Source: Suicoccus acidiformans
GTDB taxonomy: Bacteria > Bacillota > Bacilli > Lactobacillales > Aerococcaceae
Direction: 5' to 3'
Assembly (NCBI RefSeq): GCF_003546865.1
Contig: NZ_CP023434.1
Location: 1,922,001 to 1,986,000 of the forward strand
Length of the DNA: 64,000 nt
Shown here: piece by piece, positions 57,504-64,000 of the stretch
Position numbering within the stretch: the first letter of the stretch is position 1
Layout of the letters: each line of letters begins with the position of its first letter
Position numbers and translations under genes: made by a program
The notes under the pieces: generated by a model
Databases searched by the model: none
What the model was told of the DNA's origin: nothing
What the model saw: the letters and a program-made list of their open reading frames with translations, nothing else

Positions 57504-57557
57504 AATTTATCAAGAAGGGTCGAAAACTTCAATGTAAACACTCGTTTAGATTGAAGT
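57504..57557 (-). promoter_or_regulatory. Promoter and dyad operator of the nitroreductase gene
   Basis: On the minus strand TTGAAG (57527-57532) and TAAATT (57504-57509) are 17 bases apart. The -35 lies within an inverted repeat of two 14-base arms, 57526-57539 and 57544-57557 (ACTTCAATGTAAAC and GTTTAGATTGAAGT), with one mismatch and a four-base spacer. A repressor bound there would block the promoter. Confidence 0.65.
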
Positions 57558-57910
57558 TTTGGAATAAACGGGGGCTTTCATTTGGTACGAACGAGTGTGG
57601 CATAGATGAGCAAGCTAGATCCGAAGTATAAGACCCTTGCCCCTAGTTATAAAGGCGGACTGTTACCCAAGGCCTTCACGCCGAGAATTTAATTCGCCAC
57701 TTCACATCGGGATTGCTTGGCCTTATGCCAGTTATCATGATTAATCATTTCGACCGAAATCTTGGATAAACTGATTTAATCCACATGCAACTCCAGCCTA
57801 GCTCTGCTCTTAGTTAAGTGGCATAACTGTTCCCATCGGCTTTATCCCAGGCAAAACTTAGTCCAGCCATTGGCTGAAGGTCCGAGTAATCATATATCTC
57901 CCAAGCAAAC
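57558..57910. other. Gene-free stretch, possible coding relic
   Basis: No intact gene is seen. On the minus strand short open pieces with mixed frames occur between 57650 and 57870 and may be the remains of a decayed gene, but I cannot name a family. No RNA gene or extra promoter was recognised. Confidence 0.35.
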
Positions 57911-57954
57911 AGAAACGATGCAACCACACTTTAAGATGTGGCTGCATCGTTTCT
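57911..57954. terminator. Terminator of the tcdA-tatD unit
   Basis: AGAAACGATGCA pairs with TGCATCGTTTCT over 12 bp with further inner pairing (CCACA/TGTGG). It overlaps the last bases of tatD. Confidence 0.8.
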
Positions 57955-58750
57955 AATTTGCGAAATATAGTGCATTCTGGCTATGAAGAATTTGCTGTGT
58001 CATATCTTCCCCACGCAATTCACTCATATAGTCGCACGTTTCTTTCAACAAGTCCGCTAAATCATCAGCCAACTGCAATAATTGCTTCTGACCGAACGTA
58101 GCCTGGGCTTGCTTCGGCCAGTCACTCTCCAGCAAAAGTCGATCTGCTGGCATCTGCTGTAGATAGGCGCGTCCTTTTTTGGTATTTAAGGTGAGGGGGT
58201 TGACCGAGAGGTAAGCACCGAGGCGTCTCAATTGAAAAAGTTCGTCATTGGTTCCATTGAAACGGTGGAAAACCGGGAGAACATTATAAGTAGGCAAGGC
58301 ATAATGTTCAAGTAGGTCCAATACGGCCTGAGCTGAACGGACTGTATGAAGCGATAGAATATAAGGTAGTTGCTTGGGCTGACTCGCCTCAATTATTGCT
58401 TCAAATATCGCTGATAAAACAGCTATTTGACGGTCTTGACTAGCCTGGTCCAGAATCTTCGGGCTAAAGTCTAAACCAATTTCACCAATGAAACGAGTCT
58501 TCGTCAGACCGCTCCGAAAGGCAGCCAATTCGAGCTCAATTTGTTCATCCGACTGAATCCACCACGGGTGATACCCCAAAGAAAGCAGCGTATTGCTCTC
58601 TTTAAGCTCTTCAAGCAAGGAGAAGAAGTCTGTCGGTAAGACAGTTTGGGCAACGATTCCCACATCCAACGCTTTCAATAAGCTTAGAAATTGCTGGCGT
58701 TCTTCTGGTGACTTAATAAAATCTAAATGGAAATGTGTATCAAGTAACAC
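57953..58750 (-). CDS. TatD-family metal-dependent hydrolase
   Basis: 265 residues, an amidohydrolase barrel. The N-terminal LLDTHFHLDF gives the first metal ligands (HxH), FIGEIGLDFSP near residue 88 the glutamate, and LLLESDWPKQ near 205 the final Asp. LSLHTVRSAQAVLDLLEHY near 128 holds another histidine. TatD enzymes are 3'-5' exonucleases in DNA repair or D-aminoacyl hydrolases; this one is a divergent member, somewhat unlike the housekeeping YabD. It follows tcdA by 22 bases and is likely co-transcribed with it. Confidence 0.83.
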   Translation of the reverse strand: MLLDTHFHLDFIKSPEERQQFLSLLKALDVGIVAQTVLPTDFFSLLEELKESNTLLSLGYHPWWIQSDEQIELELAAFRSGLTKTRFIGEIGLDFSPKILDQASQDRQIAVLSAIFEAIIEASQPKQLPYILSLHTVRSAQAVLDLLEHYALPTYNVLPVFHRFNGTNDELFQLRRLGAYLSVNPLTLNTKKGRAYLQQMPADRLLLESDWPKQAQATFGQKQLLQLADDLADLLKETCDYMSELRGEDMTQQILHSQNALYFAN

Positions 58751-58772
58751 CCTATCACCCCTTTGAGTAAAC

Positions 58773-59507
58773 TTATGGCATCGCTTCGAAATGACTCAGG
58801 CGCCGAATGACTTTCCCTGCCAGCATCTGGCCAAGAATCGGTGGCATATAAGACATGGTTCCTAAAGTGTGTGAACGAGCTGTACTGACTGGATTGTCCA
58901 CCTTGCGTGGTAATTCATCCGAGAAGAGCACTTCCACCTCGCCTACCCCAAATTTACGATATTCTTGACGCATCTTCTTCGCCAAAGGGCAATTATACGT
59001 CTGGTGAATATCTGTAAACTGAAAGCGCAAAGGGTCCAATTTATTTGCTGCACCCATCGCAACCAATAAAGGCAATCCTTCGGCTTGCGCCCAGGCTGCA
59101 AGTGCCGCTTTGGAGAGGACCAGGTCAATACAATCAATCACATAATCAGGCCGAGGAAACTGACTTAAATACGTAGGAATATTCTGCTGATCAAGCTCCT
59201 GCTGTTCAGCGTACACTTGGCAAGCGGGATTAATATCATGCACCATCTCAGCCATCACTTCAGCTTTTGGCCTCCCTACAGTGGAGGTAAAGGCAATGGC
59301 TTGACGATTGATATTCGTGTAATCAACCACATCCATATCAATTAAAATCAACGTCCCTACTCCACCTCTTGCGAGTGCCTCAACACAATTTGACCCAACC
59401 CCACCTAGGCCGAGAACCATAACTGTAGACTTTCGCAAAGCCGCCAGACCCTCATCGCCTAAGATTAATTTTACCCGTTCAAATCGATTATCTTCCACTG
59501 TTTCCAT
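58773..59507 (-). CDS. tcdA: tRNA threonylcarbamoyladenosine dehydratase (TcdA/CsdL, ThiF-like)
   Basis: 244 residues of the E1-like ThiF fold. The ATP-binding motif VLGLGGVGSNCVEALARGGV near residue 30 is followed by LIDMDVVDYTNINRQ with the Arg and Asp of the adenylation site. PDYVIDCIDLVLSKAALAAW near 128 and the NCPLAKKMRQEYRKFG segment near 190 fit TcdA, which cyclises t6A in tRNA to ct6A. The start is supported by a weak AGGTG site. It heads a two-gene unit with tatD. Confidence 0.9.
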   Translation of the reverse strand: METVEDNRFERVKLILGDEGLAALRKSTVMVLGLGGVGSNCVEALARGGVGTLILIDMDVVDYTNINRQAIAFTSTVGRPKAEVMAEMVHDINPACQVYAEQQELDQQNIPTYLSQFPRPDYVIDCIDLVLSKAALAAWAQAEGLPLLVAMGAANKLDPLRFQFTDIHQTYNCPLAKKMRQEYRKFGVGEVEVLFSDELPRKVDNPVSTARSHTLGTMSYMPPILGQMLAGKVIRRLSHFEAMP

Positions 59508-59688
59508 CGTTCACCTACATCCTTCGTTTGATACCCATCATCTTAAGAAATTTATAGGTGTGATGCAAGTCTTTTTTTGGTAAGTGGTGGTTGAATCATC
59601 ACACAAAGTGAAGTGTTCCCACCCTAAGCACTTGCTTATGATCGTTTAAGCCCATTTAATTATTAGCTTTCCTTGCATAGGTATTCTT

Positions 59689-60535
59689 TTACTCAATGTC
59701 TAAAGGCATCTTGTAAGTTGGTGCAGGGAAATGCTGTTCTAAGTATGCAAGGTGTTCCGCGCTTAAAGTCATCTCCAATACTTCCAAATTGCTCGCCATA
59801 TTATCTGGATTCGAGCTTTTAGGAATCGGATAAACATTGCTTTGCGCCAATAGAAATAAGAGCAACACTTGGTAAGGTGTGCCATTAATTTCTTGAGCCA
59901 CTTCGACGACAGCCGGATGATTCAACAAATTCTCACGTAGGCGACCTGCCTGAGCTAAGGGGCAGTATGCCATTAAGGGGCATGCCTACCTCGTCCATTA
60001 AAGGTTTTAGACTGAATTCAATTCCCCGAGAACCTAAATGATATAAGACTTGATTGGTCGCACAATCCTCCCCACCAGTTACGGCCAGTAATTCGCTTAA
60101 GGGTTGGGTATCATAATTTGAGACGCCCCAAGCACGAATGAGGCCTTCATCTTTCAGTACTTGGAAGGCTTCAATCGTCTCCTCAATAGGTACCGACCCT
60201 GGCCAATGCAATAAATACATATCTAGGTAATCGGTCTTCAATCGCTTCAGACTTGCTTGAAGACTTGCCCGCATACTTTGGCTATCAGCGTTATAAGGCA
60301 AGACTTTGGAGACAAGGTATAAGTCCTCCCGCGCGAAAGGTGTAATTGCCTTACCAAGCAAACTTTCACTGCGACCCTCCCCATACATTTCGGCCGTATC
60401 GATTAGCTGGACCCCTTGCTCAATGCCATAACGTAAAGCTGCTATTTCCTGCTTTTCAATCCGTGAATCATCCCCCATCTTCCACGTGCCCATACCTAAG
60501 CGTTTCACTTGCTGTCCGGAATATGTCTCAAACAT
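59689..60535 (-). pseudogene. Aldo/keto reductase split by a one-base frameshift
   Basis: The N-terminal frame from ATG 60535 (GGAGGA seven bases upstream) encodes MFETYSGQQVKRLGMGTWKM, the catalytic LIDTAEMYGEGRSE with Asp and Tyr, and LYLVSKVLPYNADSQSM. It loses homology after LMDEVGMPL. The next frame continues at once with MAYCPLAQAGRLRENLLNHP and then PIPKSSNPDNMASNLEVLEM, the C-terminal NADPH-binding part. One additional base near 59974-59976 (CCCCTTAATGG, read on the minus strand CTTAATGG) explains the shift. Without it the protein would have the usual length of about 280 residues. A sequencing error is possible. Confidence 0.82.
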
Positions 60536-60608
60536 CTTCATTCCTCCTTCACTTCGTATCATAGCGAATTTTCACCTTTAGACAAAACAATATCTACTTT
60601 GAAAGTGT

Positions 60609-60636
60609 TTGTTGTCATTATAAAGTATGATATGAT
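60609..60636 (+). promoter_or_regulatory. Promoter of the folate operon
   Basis: TTGTTG (60609-60614) and TATGAT (60631-60636) are 16 bases apart. Transcription would start near 60643, at the first base of the structured leader. Confidence 0.65.
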
Positions 60637-60642
60637 AGGCAT

Positions 60643-60715
60643 ACGTCATTTGCCCTTGTGGCATAAAAGAACGGACTCTAAACGTAGAGCCGACGTCTCA
60701 TCCTTGATAAAGGAT
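60643..60715 (+). ncRNA. Structured leader element upstream of the THF riboswitch (unassigned)
   Basis: ACGTC (60643-60647) pairs with GACGT (60692-60696) and encloses two hairpins: TGCC/GGCA (60651-60663) and GG(A)CTCTA/TAGAGCC (60673-60691, one bulged A). A third hairpin, ATCCTT-GATA-AAGGAT (60700-60715), follows three bases later. This forms a compact three-way junction plus stem at the very 5' end of the transcript. I cannot match it to a known riboswitch class. Confidence 0.5.
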
Positions 60716-60738
60716 TCGTTCAACAAAATAAAATACAA

Positions 60739-60828
60739 AAGAGTAAAGCTCATGCGTTAAGTGCTTGTAGATGGGATGTTGCTACAAGACGAAATAATCT
60801 TTATGCGATATGGGCTTGCATCCGCTAT
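60739..60828 (+). promoter_or_regulatory. Tetrahydrofolate (THF) riboswitch
   Basis: The segment has GCGTTAAGTG, the stem CTTGTAG...CTACAAG around ATGGGATGTTG, ACGAAA, and the closing TTGCATCCGCT. This order and these words match the THF riboswitch core. AAGCTCAT pairs with ATGGGCTT as the inner long stem. A terminator follows seven bases later, so folate would be expected to lower transcription of folP-folE-HD-folBK. Confidence 0.9.
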
Positions 60829-60834
60829 TGCTGC

Positions 60835-60857
60835 GAGCATTTCTGATGCTCTTTTTG
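60835..60857 (+). terminator. Terminator of the THF riboswitch
   Basis: GAGCAT pairs with ATGCTC around TTCTG, followed by TTTTTG. It lies 19 bases before the folP start and its AGGAG site. Confidence 0.85.
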
Positions 60858-60875
60858 TTTGAATAGGAGAAAGTA

Positions 60876-61808
60876 ATGAAATTCGTAACGAAACAACGCG
60901 TCATGGCGATTGATCAACCTTTAATTTGTGCTATCTTAAACGTCACACCGGATTCCTTCTCAGATGGTGGCCAGCACAATGAAGTCACACAAGCCGTTGA
61001 AAAGGCAAAGGAGCTTATCCGGCAAGGAGCGGATATGTTAGATATTGGCGGGGAATCCACTCGTCCAGGTTCTACTTATGTAGAAATCCACGAAGAAATT
61101 AACCGAGTCGTCCCGGTTATTCAAGCGATTCGTGAGTTTTCTGATATACCTATTTCTGTAGATACTTGGAAAGCACCGGTCGCTGAGGCATGTTTACAAG
61201 CAGGAGCCAACGTTATCAACGATATTACTGGCCTAATCGGTGATAAAGCAATGGCCCAAGTCATCGCCGAACATCACGCAGGATTAATCCTAATGTTTAA
61301 TCCGGTCAAAATCCGCCCAAATCATCCTGCGGCAAGCCGTTTTCCCCATTTCGGTGAAAGCTTTTTGACAGCAGAGGAGCTGAACAGCTACGCTAATCTT
61401 GATATTATCGAATTGATGGATATATACTTTGACAAAGCCTTGGCCCTAGCCGAGGCGGCTCATATCAAGCCTGAGCAGATTATGTTAGACCCAGGCATCG
61501 GCTTCGGCTTGACCCCAGAAGAGAACCTTGCACTCATTAACGCCCTTCCTCATTTACAAGGTCGGGGCTTCCTTACATATTTGGGTGTGTCACGCAAGCG
61601 TTTCCTCGCTCAACTGGTTGCAGAGGTCGGCTTGCCGAACGATTACACAACCGAAGTGGGCTTGCAACATGTTGATACCGCCTCGGCAATGATTAGTTTT
61701 CTGGCAACGCAATACGGCGTACACGCCATTCGTGTCCATTCCGTACAGGAACATTTACTCGCCAGACAAGTTGCCCTAGCGCTCAAAGAGAATCAAGAAA
61801 TGAGGTAA
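60876..61808 (+). CDS. folP: Dihydropteroate synthase
   Basis: 310 residues, somewhat longer than the usual 270-285. The two signature loops are present: [16 protein letters not shown] near residue 20 and [16 protein letters not shown] near 55. A third, [17 protein letters not shown], is near 115, and [10 protein letters not shown] near 290 ends the barrel. It joins p-aminobenzoate to the pterin diphosphate and is the sulfonamide target. It is the first gene after the THF riboswitch. The extra length sits in a loop near residues 145-185 ([16 protein letters not shown]). Confidence 0.95.
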   Translation: MKFVTKQRVMAIDQPLICAILNVTPDSFSDGGQHNEVTQAVEKAKELIRQGADMLDIGGESTRPGSTYVEIHEEINRVVPVIQAIREFSDIPISVDTWKAPVAEACLQAGANVINDITGLIGDKAMAQVIAEHHAGLILMFNPVKIRPNHPAASRFPHFGESFLTAEELNSYANLDIIELMDIYFDKALALAEAAHIKPEQIMLDPGIGFGLTPEENLALINALPHLQGRGFLTYLGVSRKRFLAQLVAEVGLPNDYTTEVGLQHVDTASAMISFLATQYGVHAIRVHSVQEHLLARQVALALKENQEMR

Positions 61809-61812
61809 GGTT

Positions 61813-62382
61813 ATGGAAGCGAAGCATTTTGATACAGAGAAAATTGAAACGGCTGTTCGCATGCTCTTAGAAGCAATTGGTGAAGATCCAAATCGTGAAG
61901 GCTTACTCGAGACGCCCGAACGGGTAGCTCGGGCAATGAAGGAAATCTTTGGTGGCTTGGGTGAAACAGCTGAAGCCCATCTGCAGAAATCTTTCGAACA
62001 TGTCGACGGGGGAATTGTTGTTGTTAAGGATATGAGTTTCTACTCTATGTGCGAACATCATTTACTACCTTTCTGGGGCAAGGCTCACATTGCTTATTTA
62101 CCCAACGATAAAGTAGCTGGCCTTTCTAAGTTGGCTCGCACGGTAGAAACCTACGCGCGCAAACCACAACTTCAAGAAAGACTTACTAAGGAAATTGCTG
62201 AAGCGATGATGACATATTTAGGCGCAAAAGGCGTATTAGTTGTTGTCGAAGGTGAACATATGTGTATGAATATGCGCGGCGTTCAAAAGCCTGGTTCCAA
62301 AACCGTGACATCAATCGCCCGAGGCGCCTTAGCTGAGGACACCCGTTTACTCGATGAAGCATATAGGATGTTGGACCGATGA
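61813..62382 (+). CDS. folE: GTP cyclohydrolase I
   Basis: 189 residues. The zinc and substrate motifs [20 protein letters not shown] near residue 75, [20 protein letters not shown] near 108 and [20 protein letters not shown] near 152 are those of type I FolE. It converts GTP to dihydroneopterin triphosphate, the first folate step. It starts four bases after folP and overlaps the HD gene by four bases. The length is normal. Confidence 0.96.
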   Translation: MEAKHFDTEKIETAVRMLLEAIGEDPNREGLLETPERVARAMKEIFGGLGETAEAHLQKSFEHVDGGIVVVKDMSFYSMCEHHLLPFWGKAHIAYLPNDKVAGLSKLARTVETYARKPQLQERLTKEIAEAMMTYLGAKGVLVVVEGEHMCMNMRGVQKPGSKTVTSIARGALAEDTRLLDEAYRMLDR

Positions 62383-62864
62383 GAAATACAAATATTATCT
62401 ATGAACTCCCCTTTATTCAAGCGCATTTGGAAGAATTGGATTCCTTAGAAGCCACCCGAATATATTGCCGACATAATCTGGAACATTTCCTTTCAGTAGC
62501 ACGCATTTGCTACACCTTATGTTTAGAACAAAAAGTAAATATCCCTAAAGACTTAATCTATACAACTGCCCTCTTACACGATTTAGGTCGCGTGGAGGAA
62601 ATCAAACACGGCACCTCGCATGACCATGCTTCAGTCGACTTAGCAATTCAAGCCTTGACCTATACTGACTACACTGCCGAAGAGCAAGCCAGTATCCTAA
62701 AGGCCATCGGCAACCACCGCGGCAGAGACGTTGCAACGACAGATGATACGTTCGTCCAGTTATTTAAGCAAGCCGATAATTTATCCAGAGACTGCTATAA
62801 TTGCCGGGTGAGAGATTTGTGCAAATGGAGTGACGAGCGCAAAAATTTACACATTAAATATTAG
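62379..62864 (+). CDS. HD-domain phosphohydrolase in the folate operon
   Basis: 161 residues. The HD metal site is formed by His36 ([12 protein letters not shown]), His67-Asp68 ([12 protein letters not shown]) and a later Asp near residue 137 (KQADNLSRD). A cluster of three cysteines follows, [10 protein letters not shown] near residues 141-150. HD proteins split phosphoester bonds of nucleotides. Its four-base overlap with folE and closeness to folBK point to a role in pterin dephosphorylation, the step filled by Nudix FolQ elsewhere; this is inference. The family occurs next to unrelated genes in clostridia, so another role is possible. Confidence 0.85.
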   Translation: MRNTNIIYELPFIQAHLEELDSLEATRIYCRHNLEHFLSVARICYTLCLEQKVNIPKDLIYTTALLHDLGRVEEIKHGTSHDHASVDLAIQALTYTDYTAEEQASILKAIGNHRGRDVATTDDTFVQLFKQADNLSRDCYNCRVRDLCKWSDERKNLHIKY

Positions 62865-62872
62865 GAGGTTCT

Positions 62873-63700
62873 ATGGACCACATCAACATTGACCAACTCA
62901 TAATCTTTGCCAATCACGGCCTCTTCTCTCAGGAAAAAGACCTGGGGCAAAAATTTGCCTTGGATATTGACTTATGCGTCAATACACAAGCTGCCGCTTT
63001 CTCTAAAGACTTGGCTCAATCCGTAGATTATGGCGCCCTTATCCAAGCAATCAAGCAACGCTTCACCGAGACAACTTACGATCTCATTGAAAGCGTCGCC
63101 GAGGACATAGCGCAGTATATTTTAAGGCACTATACTCTCGTTGCATCTGTTCGCTTGCGCCTTCATAAGCCATGGGCCCCAGTGATGACAGCCGTTGAGA
63201 GTATTTACATAGACATCGAACGCAGACGTAATCGTGCCTTCCTCGGTCTAGGTTCCAATCTAGGCGATAGCGAAAATCTCCTCGACAACGCAATCCAAGA
63301 ATTAAGCAAAGCCCCTCATACCGAAGTTAAAAAACAGTCGTCTCTGTACCAAACCAAAGCCTGGGGACTTGAAGATCAACCCGATTTCCTCAATTGTGTG
63401 GTGGAAGTTGAGACTTTCCTGGAAGCAGAGAATTTACTGAACTTTGTCCAGACCATCGAAAATAATCTAGGACGAACCCGGGAGGTTAAGTGGGGTCCGC
63501 GTTCAATCGATATAGATATTCTCTTCTATAATGATGCAATTATTTACCAAGAGGACCTATTTATACCCCATCCCTATATCGAAGAACGTGCTTTTATAAT
63601 CGAACCCATGAAGGAAATCGCACCCTTCTGGATTCATCCAGTTTCAGGCAAGCAAATGCGTCAGTTATCAATAACTGATGAAGAGGTCACTCGACTGTAG
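62873..63700 (+). CDS. folBK: Bifunctional dihydroneopterin aldolase / HPPK (FolB-FolK fusion)
   Basis: 275 residues. Residues 1-117 form dihydroneopterin aldolase (LIIFANHGLFSQEKDLGQKF, SVDYGALIQAI, YDLIESVAEDIAQYIL). Residues 120-275 form 6-hydroxymethyl-dihydropterin pyrophosphokinase (FLGLGSNLGDSENLLDNAI, DFLNCVVEVE, WGPRSIDIDILFYND, IPHPYIEERAFIIEPM). The two follow each other in folate synthesis and are fused in several Firmicutes. The gene starts eight bases after the HD gene with AGGAGG. It is the last gene before a strong terminator. Confidence 0.94.
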   Translation: MDHINIDQLIIFANHGLFSQEKDLGQKFALDIDLCVNTQAAAFSKDLAQSVDYGALIQAIKQRFTETTYDLIESVAEDIAQYILRHYTLVASVRLRLHKPWAPVMTAVESIYIDIERRRNRAFLGLGSNLGDSENLLDNAIQELSKAPHTEVKKQSSLYQTKAWGLEDQPDFLNCVVEVETFLEAENLLNFVQTIENNLGRTREVKWGPRSIDIDILFYNDAIIYQEDLFIPHPYIEERAFIIEPMKEIAPFWIHPVSGKQMRQLSITDEEVTRL

Positions 63701-63735
63701 CTATGAGCCTACTACCTTTAAAGCACAAAAATTGT

Positions 63736-63780
63736 AAAGCGCATCGAATCGGCTTTCTTATAGCTGATTCGATGCGCTTT
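63736..63780. terminator. Terminator of the folate operon
   Basis: AAAGCGCATCGAATC pairs perfectly with GATTCGATGCGCTTT over 15 bp, followed by ATTCG. It may act on both strands. Confidence 0.85.
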
Positions 63781-63917
63781 ATTCGATTTATGCAAGATTG
63801 CTGGGTAACCAGCATAAGTCAAAAGACAACTCTTTACTCAAGTATTGTCCGCTAATAGGCTTGCATACTTATATCTTACATATCTTACATTGCTTTAATA
63901 ATTAATATAATGGAAGC

Positions 63918-64000
63918 CTAATCAAGATCTTTAAATTCCGACACTTGAAGAGCCTTTTCTACTTCGGCTACAGTCATATTTGTATATTGAGCGATCACCT
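63918..64000 (-). CDS. C-terminal end of an unidentified minus-strand gene
   Basis: The last 27 codons of a frame entering from the right edge read VIAQYTNMTVAEVEKALQVSEFKDLD before TAG at 63918-63920. The AQYTNMTVAEVEKAL part looks like a short helical segment. Too little is visible to assign a family. The 130 bases between it and the folate terminator show nothing else. Confidence 0.5.
   Translation of the reverse strand, partial: VIAQYTNMTVAEVEKALQVSEFKDLD

Overview
The window comes from a low-to-moderate G+C Gram-positive bacterium, most probably of the order Lactobacillales. The Aerococcaceae (Aerococcus/Facklamia-like) fit best, but this is inference from gene content, not a database match. 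The evidence is strong AGGAGG ribosome binding sites, TTGACA/TATAAT promoters, Rho-independent terminators, a PyrR-type attenuator, B12 and THF riboswitches, an LPXTG surface protein with a YSIRK-like signal, an Mga-like regulator, and a SirTM/GcvH-L/LplA2 locus of the kind known from streptococci, staphylococci and lactobacilli.

Layout. (1) 1-8025, minus strand: one long cobalamin operon, cobT - flavodoxin - hemL - cbiA - cbiC - cbiD - cbiE - cbiT - cbiF (cut by the window edge). It has a sigma-A promoter, a class I cobalamin riboswitch and a terminator ahead of cobT. The Cbi-type enzymes indicate the anaerobic, early-cobalt route. (2) 8.1-9.9 kb: decayed IS1202-like and IS150-like elements. 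(3) 10.0-12.8 kb, minus: a BtuFCD/FecBCD-type ABC importer, possibly for corrinoid or iron chelate. (4) 12.9-14.8 kb: two decayed IS30-family copies. (5) 14.9-19.1 kb: the macrodomain-linked sirtuin locus (SirTM, zinc-type macrodomain, GcvH-L, luciferase-like monooxygenase) with a divergent lipoate ligase lplA2. (6) 19.9-33.1 kb: an accessory stretch with a tRNA-Thr, a 2804-residue LPXTG adhesin, an IS4-like remnant and truncated genes around an Mga-like regulator. (7) 33.3-47.4 kb: mostly housekeeping and stress genes (VOC protein, HemW, xpt, cation efflux, a monooxygenase/FMN reductase pair, a TPR-HhH protein, nucleoside hydrolase, rhodanese). (8) 47.6-50.9 kb: an IS remnant, then pyrF-pyrE-MFS under PyrR-type attenuation. 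(9) 51-59.5 kb: transporters, CPBP protease, acetyltransferase, CadD, broken putP, nitroreductase, TatD, TcdA. (10) 59.7-63.8 kb: a frameshifted aldo/keto reductase and a folate operon (folP-folE-HD hydrolase-folBK) behind a THF riboswitch.

How the parts connect. The first operon links 5-aminolevulinate supply (HemL), corrin ring assembly and lower-ligand activation (CobT) under B12 feedback. The sirtuin locus is a self-contained reversible ADP-ribosylation/lipoylation module acting on GcvH-L. The folate operon lacks a Nudix FolQ but carries an HD hydrolase in the place where one might expect that step.

The genome shows recent gene decay. Two otherwise well-preserved genes (putP and a DUF4300-like secreted protein) are cut by in-frame TAA codons, an aldo/keto reductase has a one-base frameshift, and at least six IS relics are present. 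The least explained signals are a compact three-way-junction RNA fold immediately upstream of the THF riboswitch, the loss of the expected catalytic cysteine in CbiA, and a binding protein without a lipobox cysteine. No CRISPR array, rRNA or recognisable defence island was seen.
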